Below, piece by piece: positions 45,624 through 56,729 of a stretch of DNA of 64,000 bases. The stretch lies in NCBI GenBank assembly GCA_015956445.1, contig WIUZ02000004.1, positions 1,550,001 to 1,614,000 of the forward strand. The letters run 5' to 3'. This DNA is from Thelephora terrestris (taxonomy: Eukaryota; Basidiomycota; Agaricomycetes; Thelephorales; Thelephoraceae). Each line of letters starts with the position of its first letter. Within the stretch, counting starts at the first letter, position 1. A program made the position numbers and the translations under genes. The notes beneath the pieces were generated by a model. It was not told the DNA's origin, searched no databases, and was given only the letters and a program-made list of their open reading frames with translations.

Positions 45624-45630
45624 TTTTTTT
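45624..45630 (+). terminator. RNA polymerase III terminator (T7) of tRNA-Gly
   Basis: A run of seven T starts 5 nt after the tRNA discriminator base, with a second T-rich run just behind it (cttttcttt). This is the normal Pol III stop signal. Confidence 0.8.
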
Positions 45631-45873
45631 GCTTTTCTTTCCCGGCTTGCCTGCAAAACCACAATACGTTGGTGGTACGCAGATCTACACTCTATTCGGA
45701 AGATGCCTTGCATACACACACAAACTATTACGCTTGCCCGTCTATCGCCTGGTCTACACATAACAAGACGAGAAGAACGATGTCTGAGGTAGCGAGTTGA
45801 TCATGATTTCGTGTTCTCGTTCCATCTTCAGGTGGTGTGGTCAGTTCCGTGAACCAAACTAAAAAAGTGAATC

Positions 45874-47247
45874 TCACAGGTCCATAAATAGTTTCCAGAG
45901 TACGGAGAACATGACCCCCTGGCATCCATTTGCGATAATCCTTGTCTTCAATCCACGACCGAACAGGCCAGAAAGCCCGTCAACTGCCACAATTTCTCTG
46001 GCAGCGGCAAGGTATTCAATCTCGCCCTCATGGACTTGACGGTACGTCTTGATGACACGTAAGGAGTTTGATATGATATCAGAGACCAAAGTGGCACAAA
46101 ACCCGATGAAGGCCTGCCGCAGTAATTCCAAACCCTGAGAATCCTGCTTTGGAAGTAGCTCCTGAAGAGAGTTGTACGTCGCGAACCACTTGCAACACCA
46201 TCAGCTTCAGCAAGCAAGCCAAGAGAACCACCGCTCACAGGATAATGTCCGACAAATGATGCTGCAGCCGTCGCCAGCGCCCCGAACCACAAACTCGTTA
46301 TCCCGTATTTCTTGATCTGTGAGTTACTGATGTCAGCCACACCAACGATCCGAGTTCTGGAGGCAGCAACACACCCTATTTTTCAGTAGCTTCAAACCGG
46401 GCTTTCCCTCTGTCTGGAGCGTGGTTTTGACAGTGTCGATTGGGGTCAGGATAATCCTAAACCCAGCTGCGCACAACGAAGCGAAAAGCGTCTTAATCGC
46501 GGACGGGAGCTGTTTCGTAAACGTATTTGACTCCAGAAGGGCAAGAATACCCGCGTTTGCGGCAGTGTCACCAAAACGAGCCACAGGCCCTTGTATCAAA
46601 GCGGCAGAGAGACCTTGATAATACCGGACGTAGCCTCCGTCAGCGTACAAGGTCTCGATAGCTTCCGTGGTTGTTGTGCCATAGCGATACTGATAGTTCA
46701 TCGTGGTACGTAGGGGCTGAATAACAGGCAGCACGCGTGAGGTTGAATGTGAGAGTCCAAGAACGGAGACTGACCATCAAGGTCAACACTTGTAGTACCA
46801 TTGCTGGAGATATGGCCTCAGGGACAAGTCTAGCCTGAACCGACGCACAAAATACTCGTACCAGCAGCACCACTCAGCCCACCACCGAGTGCACGCATCA
46901 AGGCCTTCTTGAAATCAAACTGGGGTGACATAAGCCGCGGGTGGATGGTCAACCGGTAGAGCTCTGGCCACCACGACACGTACCTCGACGTCGCCATTCT
47001 CGACTAAGCCTTTAATTATTCCTGCGATGATGACACCCCCAAAAGTAGCAAGAACCAGATACCAGAGAATGCTCCAGAAATCTGCCTTCTTCGCAACAAC
47101 GTGAGCATCGTCTGGTTCGTCCGCCGTTACCGCTACTTCGGGATCAGGTTGGATGTCGACATGCGATTTCGTGGTGCGCGATTCCAAGAGGGGTTGCCTC
47201 TCGTCAACAGAATTGGAGGGGCCCGAACCTGAAGCTGTTGTCGACAT
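45874..47247 (-). CDS. Mitochondrial carrier family protein with extra N-terminal membrane segment
   Basis: Six exons: 47247-46984, 46919-46862, 46803-46775, 46716-46375, 46316-46239, 46188-45874; 361 aa. The carrier part starts FDFKKALMRALGGGLSGAAA (about residue 89) and continues with LQVLTLMPLRTTMNYQYRYG, GGYVRYYQGLSAALIQGPVA, RIILTPIDTVKTTLQTEG, FGALATAAASFVGHYPWFAT, LRQAFIGFCATLVSDIISNS, LRVIKTYRQ and GLSGLFGRGLKTRIIANGCQ. The three-fold carrier repeat signature Px(D/E)xx(K/R) is clear only in repeat 2 (PIDTVK); the others are degenerate (PLRTTM, SNSLRV), so the substrate cannot be guessed. The first exon adds 88 residues: an acidic Ser-rich start with DERQPLLES and one membrane helix (FWSILWYLVLATFGGVIIAG). 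It is joined by GAG|GTACGT to CCCCAG|TTTGAT, which deletes an alternative ATG at 46931. See findings. Confidence 0.85.
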
Positions 47248-47511
47248 TGTGGAGGGGGGGGGGGGGGGAGAATCCTGGCACAGGACGTTCAATCGGGAAC
47301 TCCTTGGATTACTTCATCGTTGGGCCTAATCGAAATCCCCGATCACGAGCTTCGATCAATGGATTGCTAATGCCGCGGCGGAAGAAAACCCCGGGCAAAG
47401 GATAAGTAGAATACAGCGAATCTAACTACCGGGGGAAAGGAAGAGGAAAGGTGCAAGTGGTCCAAATATGCAGAATGCGAAGGTGATTAAAGGGGGGAGA
47501 ATAAGAGTCGC

Positions 47512-48804
47512 TCAAGAGAACTTCCACCTGTTGTTGCAGATGGTACAGGTAACAAACGTCTGGTCATAAGTCAGCGGAAAGAATCGCTAGCCGAAGAACC
47601 AAGGGCTTACAGTCATAGGCTCATCGGCACTACGGGTTTGCGCCTGACGGTAACGGCATTTCCTCTGTGGAGTATTGAGAAGCATGACCCTGCGAAAGAT
47701 AGAGGGACAAACCTGTTTGCAACGACCGCATTGGAAGGCTTCAGTCTCTGCCTGTCGTTCCGCAGCACCGAAGGAGTTGAATAAGTTCTCCTCAACAATC
47801 TTCCGGTTGGCAGCTTGTCGCTCTCCAGAGGCCATTTCCTGACATGTCAAGGTTAACCACGCGTTTTTACGGAAAAACAAGCTCATACTTCGCTAGTCAT
47901 TTTGGCAAACTTGATGGCGGGGATATCCCCTGATATGACGCCTTCGCGCAAGCTGGGGTTGTTCTTGTCCTTCAAGTTTACAAACAGCGAGCGGATTTTT
48001 GCCTTGTATCCACCACTGTTAGAGCCGAGCTCCTCTGCCACTTCCTTTTCGATCGCGACTGCCCTTTGGGCGATCAGGTCATTCGCTATCGGTTGGCGTG
48101 GGTTAGACAGAGGAAGCAACAAAGTAGGCGGTGGACGCACGGGCTCCAGAATCCACTGCGAGGGCGTCATAAAGGAGCTCGATACACTTGTCGCGAGTCT
48201 TATCTCCCGTCCAATTGGCGCTGACTCCGTCACCCTTGGCGGTCCGCGTCTCAACTTTCGGAGTTGCAGGAGAAGGCGCGGAAGGGGGGAAAGAGTTAAT
48301 TTTGGACGAAGCATTCGTTGAGACGGTGGGCTTTTTTGGTGCTACAAAGGGATGTTAGAGGTCCGAACCCAGCAACAACAAGGCACATGCCTGGCTTGGA
48401 TGTGGAGGGCGAGTGGTTTTCAGCTGCACCGCCAGTGGTCCGCTTGGCCTTTTCGACGTCGTTCTTCCACTTTTTCACGATATCCTTCGCTGTATCAGAC
48501 ACACGCTTATCGGCGTGCGATCGTAGTTTTCCGACGGCGAGACCAGCCTTGCTTTCCTGTCGCCAGGTGTGATGCGGTCAGATAAGGTGGTATTGGTGGG
48601 GCGGGGGTGGGTGGCTCACCCTAAGAACAGCTTCATTTATGTTTGGTTGTTTCTTTAAAGCGTGCAGAATTTCTACAACGGCCTAAGAAGCAAAAATACG
48701 ATGGGTTAGCCTGAGTTTAAGCATGGACAGGATCATCTTACCTCTGCGACCTGGGCGCTTTGAAGAGACTTGACGAGCTTCTTAAGTTCAGCGACTTGCG
48801 ACAT
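47512..48804 (-). CDS. DST1: Transcription elongation factor TFIIS
   Basis: Rescues backtracked RNA polymerase II by stimulating its transcript cleavage. Eight exons: 48804-48742, 48682-48620, 48556-48430, 48341-48141, 48085-47889, 47838-47713, 47664-47611, 47559-47512; 292 aa. Domain I (LW domain): VAELKKLVKSLQSAQVAEAV, EILHALKKQPNINEAVLR and AGLAVGKLRSHADKRVSDTA. Domain II: DKTRDKCIELLYDALAVDSG, SLFVNLKDKNNPSLREGVIS. Domain III zinc ribbon: FQCGRCKQRKCRYRQAQTRS, the catalytic SADEPMT (Asp-Glu pair) and TFVTCTICNNRWKFS. The joint between exons 3 and 4 falls in the unconserved linker; the donor GTGCAG with acceptor TTTGTAG was preferred since it alone keeps the frame, but this intron is less certain. 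Divergent from PRP46. Confidence 0.9.
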
Positions 48805-48976
48805 GGTTTACTACGGAATGACAAAGCCACTATCTCAAGTGCGGAAACTGCAGAAAATCCAGGGATAATCAACGCCCTTTCTTCCAATCTCTCTCTCTTT
48901 GCCTCTGAGTCCCTGTGGTCGTGTGTGAGGACGGTGTGGTGTGACGTGACGAGTCACTCCCTTCCCCTCAGCTTGA
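48805..48976. promoter_or_regulatory. Compact divergent promoter of TFIIS and PRP46
   Basis: Only 172 bp separate the two start codons, so both genes must be served by one nucleosome-free region. The plus strand has pyrimidine runs (ctttcttccaatctctctct at about 48881-48900) and a CCAAT pentamer within. Both products act in RNA polymerase II transcription and splicing, so joint control is plausible but unproven. Confidence 0.5.
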
Positions 48977-50499
48977 ATGTCACTACTCCCTCCATTGAAC
49001 CCTCTCCTCAAGGCTTCTGGCAAACGCACGAGGGAGATATTTGCTTCATGCCCAGACGACAACATCAAGGATGATGAGCGGAGGTGTGTGACTTCGAGGT
49101 CGCAACACGCAGACTAACCGACCCTACAATAGTTCCAGGATCAAGCTGTCCGTCAAGATAAATGACGAATACAAAGACTACAAGCAGCTACCCCCTGCTC
49201 TTCTATCGCAGCAGGGTTCAGTAGGGCCTTCTCGGCCAAAAGACGCGCAGAGAAAGATGATAACGGCTGGACGTGCGTCTCATTTACGTCTCATTCGCGC
49301 ATAGTGCTCATGCGAAGCGTTTGCTCAGCAACCTCCGAGGCCGCTATGATGATTGCAAAGATTGACAATACGCCTGTACAACAACCCTCCACCTTTACCT
49401 CTTCCTCTACCCTTTCAACAGCACTTGCACTTCACAAAACTACGCGGACAATCAAGCCTACATATCATCCACAGTGGAAGCTTTCGCGTGTCATCTCTGG
49501 TCACCTTGGCTGGGTACGCAGTGTGGCTGTAGAACCTGGGAATAAATGGTTTGCAACGGGCGCGGGAGATCGTGTCATTAAGATTTGGGATCTGGCTTCT
49601 GGGGAGTTGAAGCTGTCACTAACAGGTCACATATCCACTGTCAGAGGCCTCGCTGTTTCCTCGCGGCATCCATACCTTTTCTCGTGCGGAGAAGACAAGG
49701 TGAGCGTCATCTCATGAACTTCTGACCCCTTCCCCCACGCCTAACGCCCTTTGTCTAGATGGTCAAGTGCTGGGATCTGGAAGCCAACAAGGTTATCCGC
49801 CATTACCATGGCCACCTTTCCGGAGTTTACTCGCTCAGCCTCCACCCTACACTAGACGTTCTCGTTACCTCTGGGCGAGACGCATCCGCTCGTGTTTGGG
49901 ATATGCGGACGAAGGCACAAATACACGTCCTCTCAGGGCATACTGCCACCGTCGCGGACGTTAAATGTCAAGAATCCGACCCACAAGTCATCACCGGTAG
50001 CATGGACTCGACGGTCCGGCTCTGGGATCTGGCTGCTGGAAAAACCATGGTGACGTTAACACACCACAAGAAATCAATTCGTGCACTTGCCATCCATCCA
50101 ACGGAATACACGTTCGCTTCTGCTTCTGCTGGAGGGAACAACATCAAAAAGTGGAAGTGTCCAGAAGGCACTTTCGTGTTCAATTTTACCGGCCATAACG
50201 CTATCATCAACACACTCTCCGTTAATTCGGAAGGCGTATTCTTCTCTGGAGGGGATAACGGAACGCTGACACTCTGGGATTGGAATTCTGGAACAGCTTT
50301 CCAGACTATGGATGATATTCCACAGCCAGGGTCGCTGGAGGCTGAGGCTGGCGTCTTCTGCTCGACCTTTGACCACACGGGCACACGTCTGATCACGGGT
50401 GGGGCTGATAAGACAATAAAGGTGCGTATATCCATCTTGTTCCGCATCCGCGATATGTTTTGACCAGCCTTCTAACAGGTGTATGCGGAACAAACCTAA
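48977..50499 (+). CDS. PRP46: Pre-mRNA splicing factor Prp46 / PLRG1 (WD40)
   Basis: WD40 subunit of the NineTeen complex, needed to activate the spliceosome. Five exons (48977-49083, 49133-49272, 49329-49699, 49759-50421, 50479-50499) give 433 aa. The N-terminus has [13 protein letters not shown] and [20 protein letters not shown]. The propeller is highly conserved: [139 protein letters not shown] and [18 protein letters not shown]. The last exon is only 21 nt (VYAEQT plus stop). The second intron was ended at 49328 because the nearer AG would leave an intron of 29 nt. Confidence 0.95.
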
Positions 50500-50702
50500 C
50501 ACACCTCTCTGTATTCACATATTCGCTCTGTACCGTACCTCAGATCCTTTAGAATACGGTAGCCTCCACGCCCTATTACTGCATGCTTGTTGTCACAAAA
50601 ACGCGTGACAAGCGCGTCTGAGCCACACACTGATTAAGGTTTCTCTCTTACACCCCAGCAACGCTTCCATCTCCTGATCTGTTTGTTAACTTGTAACTCG
50701 CA

Positions 50703-51318
50703 ATGGCTGAAGAAGGCGAAGACGTCAAACCAAAAATCGATCTCACCATCAACTACGATGCCCAAGGCCAAAGTCAGCACACTTGTCCTTATTGTCCTTG
50801 GCGTATACACATTGTTGGACATCTCATATCGAGCGAACGCTCTTTCTCTTCTCGCAGCGTGTACGGTCAAAGTGAAATCCACAACTCCACTGAAGAAGGT
50901 TTTCGAAGCGGCGGAGGTATGCGCTCTCGAGTCCTTGAATGAAACCGCGCGTTTGATCAAACTGTATTGACCATTCGCCTCTAGAAACGATTTGGACGCG
51001 ACCCAGGTCTGCATAATTTTTGACAATCAGCATTGGTTGCCGCGATACCGATGTCATTTGGCCTTCTCCCCCGGCTTTAATCGACACAGGAACCTTCAGG
51101 TTTATCTACGAAGGAGTGAGGCTCCAACCGCAAGACACACCCGCAAGTGTAAGACATCCCCACCATCCTCGTCCACGTGGACTCCCTGACACCGATATTA
51201 GCACGAGATGGAGTCTGGGGATATCATCGAAGCTCACCTGGAACAGGTGCGTACCAGGTTGCTTTCCAAAGCCGTTCGTGTTTTCAAGATTCCCAAACAG
51301 CTTGGAGGATGCTGGTGA
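50703..51318 (+). CDS. SMT3: SUMO (Smt3) precursor
   Basis: Small ubiquitin-like modifier, conjugated to lysines through its C-terminal di-glycine. Six exons (50703-50772, 50858-50916, 50985-51006, 51090-51148, 51202-51246, 51301-51318) give 90 aa. Signatures: DVKPKIDLTINYDAQGQ, VKVKSTTPLKKVFEAAEKRF, DPGTFRFIYEGVRLQPQDTP and MESGDIIEAHLEQLGG. The mature end GG is followed by only two residues (Cys-Trp) and the stop, so a SUMO protease (Ulp1) must remove two residues. Exon 3 is 22 nt and exon 6 18 nt. Donor AGT|GTAAGA was chosen for exon 4 since it alone gives phase 0 into HEMESGD. There is no consensus SUMOylation site at the N-terminus of the poly-chain type except VKPK (position about 9). 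Confidence 0.92.
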
Positions 51319-51501
51319 ATGCGAAACGTCATCCCATGTGCTCTCTTCCAAGCCACTCTCCGTTCACTTGTACGATATGTTGCAACAATGAAATAATCTC
51401 TCGAACTAGGACCATGCAGAGAAATCGGGAGGGGACAACCGTACATCCTGTCAAACACTAAAGTCCAGACTCAACACAATCTAAAAGTCTCGCCAGAAGG
51501 C

Positions 51502-54500
51502 CTACAAAGACCACCCAACAGCGTCAGGAATTTCTCTGACCCTAGTGACCTCGGCCAGCCTGAGGGCGTATGTCAGGCATTCCCTCTCCATTTCAGTCCT
51601 TCCCTGCATCTTCGCGGCCTTTGCCAAATAATACCAAGCCTCCGGAACATCCCATCCATGCCCATTCGTAAGATCGCTCAGTAGACCGGCTGCAAGTTCC
51701 ACCCGGTCTGGATCCAACTCTTCGACACCTGTGCCTGGTGGTGACAGGTAGATTCTGCAGATGTGTATAATCGCAGAGACATGCTCTGGTTCGATGAAGA
51801 GAGCTTTGTGGAGGGCTTGTAATGCCTTTTGTTCGTCACCCAACGTATGGTAGTAGAGTCCGAGCTTCGTTGAAACAAATTCAGCAAGGGACCCCCACTC
51901 GCACCATAGATGCCTACCTGAACCCAAACCGCAGGATTGTTTCCATCCCTTACTTCTGCCTCCTGGATCGCCCCTCTCGCTTGTTCGATCTTCCCAAACC
52001 GCCGGAAGGTCGCTGCTGACATGCACCACAAATCGCTCATCAATCTTCGGCCCTTGGCGGCGCGGCTGTCCCATCTCGGTTGTTTTTGAGGCACCGGGAC
52101 TGGGGGAGGAGGTCGAGGAGGTAGTGTTTCCATGACGGGTTCGTCAGGAGTGGAATTACCATATGTTACCCGCCTTCGCGAATGAATGGATGATGCTTGG
52201 TAGGAGCTAATGCTGAGGACGGAATGGAAATCTGGGAGGAGTCATCAATCGACGCTTAACAGGTGATCTGCGACTGCTTACCAGGCGCAGACGTCGCTTT
52301 CCGAAGGTGAGCAAGCCCGTGCCTGGGTCCGAATGCAACGATTTTTGAAATAGATGAGATGCGTTCCTGACCGCGATGGACCTGAGTCTTCAATATCTTC
52401 GAAACCTTCCTGCCAGCAGAACTCTGTCCTCTAGGACGTCCCAAAGAAAGTTTATTCCTCCCGTCGACGTTCTCCCCTTGCCGGCTCTGGCCCTCAAAGG
52501 ATGGCCTCAGTGGGGACGCGGGGGTGACCGTGATAGGTGGCTCAGCGGATGGTACATCTTCCACCCCAGACACCGTCACGTCTACTAAAGTCCCAGGCCG
52601 AGCAGAAATCGTCTGGTTTGACATTGAGCCTTGATCCCCGGATTTCTGTGTGCTATCAAAAGAACTCCTCGCTGATGGTACCTGGCGATCAGAAAGGACG
52701 CCCGTGAACCGTATACACGACGTACCCGTTTGATTGCCTTCTTTCTGAGTCGCAACCCATGTGAAGACCTCTAGCCACTTCTCGACAGCTCCCTCGGTTC
52801 CCTCTGCATGTTCTGAGAGAGCCAACTGCGTCATCCGCAGTTGCAAGGCTTGCTCGAAGAGCTCCCGACGGGACGGTGGCGGATGATCAAGTACACGTTT
52901 CAATAAAGAGGCGGCTGGAGGGATACCAATGGCATCCGGGTCAAGGAGCGTGGAGGATGACTTCAGGACGGGCATGAAAGGAGGTGCCGTTGGGGGTAAG
53001 CCCTCGATTTGTCCATTCGGCGTCCCGGGTGTATCTCCGTTCGGAGTCTGCGGTAGTCCTTCATCACCCACCCTCTCCTCACCGATTCCTGCCCCATATT
53101 CCAAAATCGCTTTCGCCTTTTTCCAATCATCCGTCGCCACGAGAAGTAGTCCAAGGAGATGCCAATGACGGATCTCATGAGAGCCCTGTTCAACGGCAAA
53201 CCTGGCATGTTCGATAGCGAGAGGAATGTTTCTCGACGGGCCCGCTCTCGACAACGCAAGCGCAAGGTGGTAGCAAGCCGGGGCACTGGGAAAAGTCTCA
53301 ACTGCAAGCTCGCAGAGTCTAAGAGATTCGGAAAGTCGGTAAGGACGATTGAAAGACATTTGTTCTGGCCAAAATTGAGTCAAGATAGCACAGTTGCACT
53401 TCATCGGCGTACCTTTGTGGGCCATAACGGAATGCCAGATCCCCTCCGCCAGATACACACTTGCTGCCAGTTCTGGGTTGTTCGCGTCCAACCGAGTTTT
53501 TGCTTTTTCGATTAACGCCCCGGCTTCCCTCGCTTCGTCCAGGCCGTTACCCACGGTCCCGAGAGCAGTTCCAGATTTTGAGCATGCGACTCTACAAAAC
53601 ATCCTCGCTCCCTGGACCAGAGTCTGTACCCAGTTCCTGTCCGTGTCTGCGCCGGGGATGATTTCCGCGCTACTTGTGCTCCTGTCTTCCGGTCTTTGAT
53701 CGACTTCTGCTTTGGCGGTCTCCCATGCCTTTCCTACTACTTGCACGTAGAGGCGAAGAGTCCGGATTGCTAGGTTTGAATCTCCTGAAACGTAGAACAA
53801 TCTTGACATGTGGCGAAAGATGCGATGCGAATTGAATGTTAGACGGGTTGCCCACCACAGTGTCTACATGGCTTAGAGATTTGAGTTTGTCGAGGAGCCA
53901 CGAGCGAATAAACGTACGTCTAAAACCCAACCCGCATGCTCACCAATAGCACCACTGGCCTCCCAGGTCGCAACGCAGAGATCGACGAACTCCTCGACAA
54001 GAACGTTGCGCTCGCCCGCCCGGGGAAACTTTGTGCTGACATTGAGGACGGATTTGTACTCCTGAATCACGGATCTCGCTTCAGGCAGCCAACTCGGAGT
54101 GTCCAATTCCGAGCCGGGAATCTTCGTGGCCTTAGCTTGGGAAATGACAAAGTGCAAGTATAGAGTTGAAACTGTGGACCTGTGCTGTGATCGGAAAGAA
54201 GGGTCCCAATGCGAGCTACAGGCGAAATATTGTCGGAAAAGTGCCGATAGCATCTGTTCATCCGTAGATATCCGAACGGCGATGACAACCGTTCTCCAGA
54301 GCAGCTGCTCGACCCATCTCCAAAGTTCCAGATACTGTGTGTAAGAAGAGGGTTGGGGGTTTGGAGAACCAATGGTAGGAACGGTGCGAGGTATCTCGGA
54401 TTCAAGCGTGTCAATGAGAATGGAGGCGGAAAGGTAGATATCGAGAGAGCCCTGCAGATCTGACGGGTGCAGCTTCTCGTATGACATTCCTGGGGGTATA

Positions 54501-55220
54501 GGTTACTACACGATCAACGCGCAATAACTGGAGTATACCTTTCAGACAGACAGACCGGACAGTTTCGACGAACAACCAAGCTCTCCCATCCTTGACGTCA
54601 GGATTGACGTGATTATGTTCGGCGGTTGAGAAGCCACCTGTCCAAGATGAAGAATAATCTGCACTTGGGTGTGACACATTCGAGGAGGGGTTGATGGTTG
54701 GTATTCGTTTCAGAGGATGTGTCAGATCCTTGACTTTGGATAGGATATCGAGAGATTCGGAGGGGCGCGAAAGGGAATAAGCATAGTATGCCAAGGCAAG
54801 GAATGCCGACTTGGAGTCACAATTGAGCCAGAAGTGTATCTGAAGTTGAACGGGGCTTACTTCTGATGGTGATGGTATGGCTTTGAGCATGTCATACCCC
54901 ATCTGCCCCTCTTGCTGTCGCTCCTGTGGGAGAATAATCTCGTCATCCAAATCAAACGGACTTGTCTGAAGACATTGAAAGCCATCTGCGGTCGGTTTCT
55001 GTTGGCCAGCGGAGAGTTGGAGGTAGAGATACTGCGTCTGCGACACGACCTCGGCGAATTCATTATGCCCAGGACAGTGCTTATTGAACTTTCGTAGTAG
55101 ATTCGCCCAGTTCAACGTGACCCCCTTTGTGTCCTTTCCAGGCAGGTCGGAGTCCCATTGCCCGGCAGTGATAGCCGTTCGTAGTTGGGTCCAGTAGTGT
55201 TTGTCCTTGGTGAGAGCCAT
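51502..55220 (-). CDS. YPP1: TTC7 / Ypp1-like TPR protein (PI4-kinase scaffold family)
   Basis: Six exons: 55220-54539, 54489-53918, 53863-53413, 53364-52282, 52231-51918, 51864-51502; 1154 aa. The N-terminus MALTKDKHYWTQLRTAITAG followed by WANLLRKFNKHCPGHNEFAE fits the TTC7/Ypp1 family, whose members hold the type III PI4-kinase (Stt4) at the plasma membrane and act in endocytosis. TPR-like helices are visible: DSKSAFLALAYYAYSLSRPS, PACYHLALALSRAG, EIRHWHLLGLLLVATDDWKK, then the C-terminal block LMSDLWCMSAATFRRFGKIE, LGLYYHTLGDEQKALQALHK and VPEAWYYLAKAAKMQGRTEM. A long Ser/Pro-rich insert (about 690-860) contains repeated PNGDTPGTPNGQ. The intron 53412-53365 was placed to restore AHKEQMSFNRPYRLSESL. 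Start at 55220 preferred over 55322, which adds a Cys/Arg-rich unconserved stretch. Confidence 0.85.
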
Positions 55221-55397
55221 CGTCGACAGGTGGGGAGTGATCGAGTTGCAGCCACGCGCGTTTATGCAGAACAGACGCCGGACACAGTTAAATCTCATGT
55301 TACAAAGTGTACGCGACAACAAATGAATGACAACAATTCAACAACATTGGAACACACTGAAGTGCAACGGGAAAACGTGCAAGAACGGAGAGTTTAT

Positions 55398-56341
<944 letters not shown>

Positions 56342-56729
56342 GGTGGTTTGAGAATGGGTTCCAAGTTGTCCTGGTTCCCACGCGCATGGGTCCGAACATT
56401 TGTATATCCAACTTTGAAGTTATGCTTTGCGGTTTCCTTGCACACAACAGTTCGCTCACGCATCAGCGCTTCAACGTGAGGATGACGCAACATTAAACCA
56501 CCATCCGGCATTTGCAGAAACGTTGAGCTTCAGAAAATATCGGGTCATCAGCACCAGGGTCAGATGCAAGCGTAGCTCGTTCGCATGTCGATTGGGGGAG
56601 ATATGGTACAGGACGTGACGGATTGAACACAATTTATGGAGAGACAGAGCCGCTGTGAGGCAGTCGCTCCCCCGATAACCGTAATTATCCAAGGAGCGCC
56701 TGACTGACAGCGGGAAAACAAAAAACGAA

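Noticed and set aside
46862-46931. Start of the mitochondrial carrier at the ATG at 46931 (MSPQFDFKKAL)
   Set aside because: An in-frame, phase-matched splice joins the upstream membrane-helix exon directly to FDFKKAL, and the stretch holding this ATG ends in a good acceptor (CACCCCAG). Kept only as an alternative transcript.
49273-49301. Earlier acceptor (CGCATAG) for intron 2 of PRP46
   Set aside because: Would leave an intron of 29 nt; the next in-frame AG gives a normal 56-nt intron.
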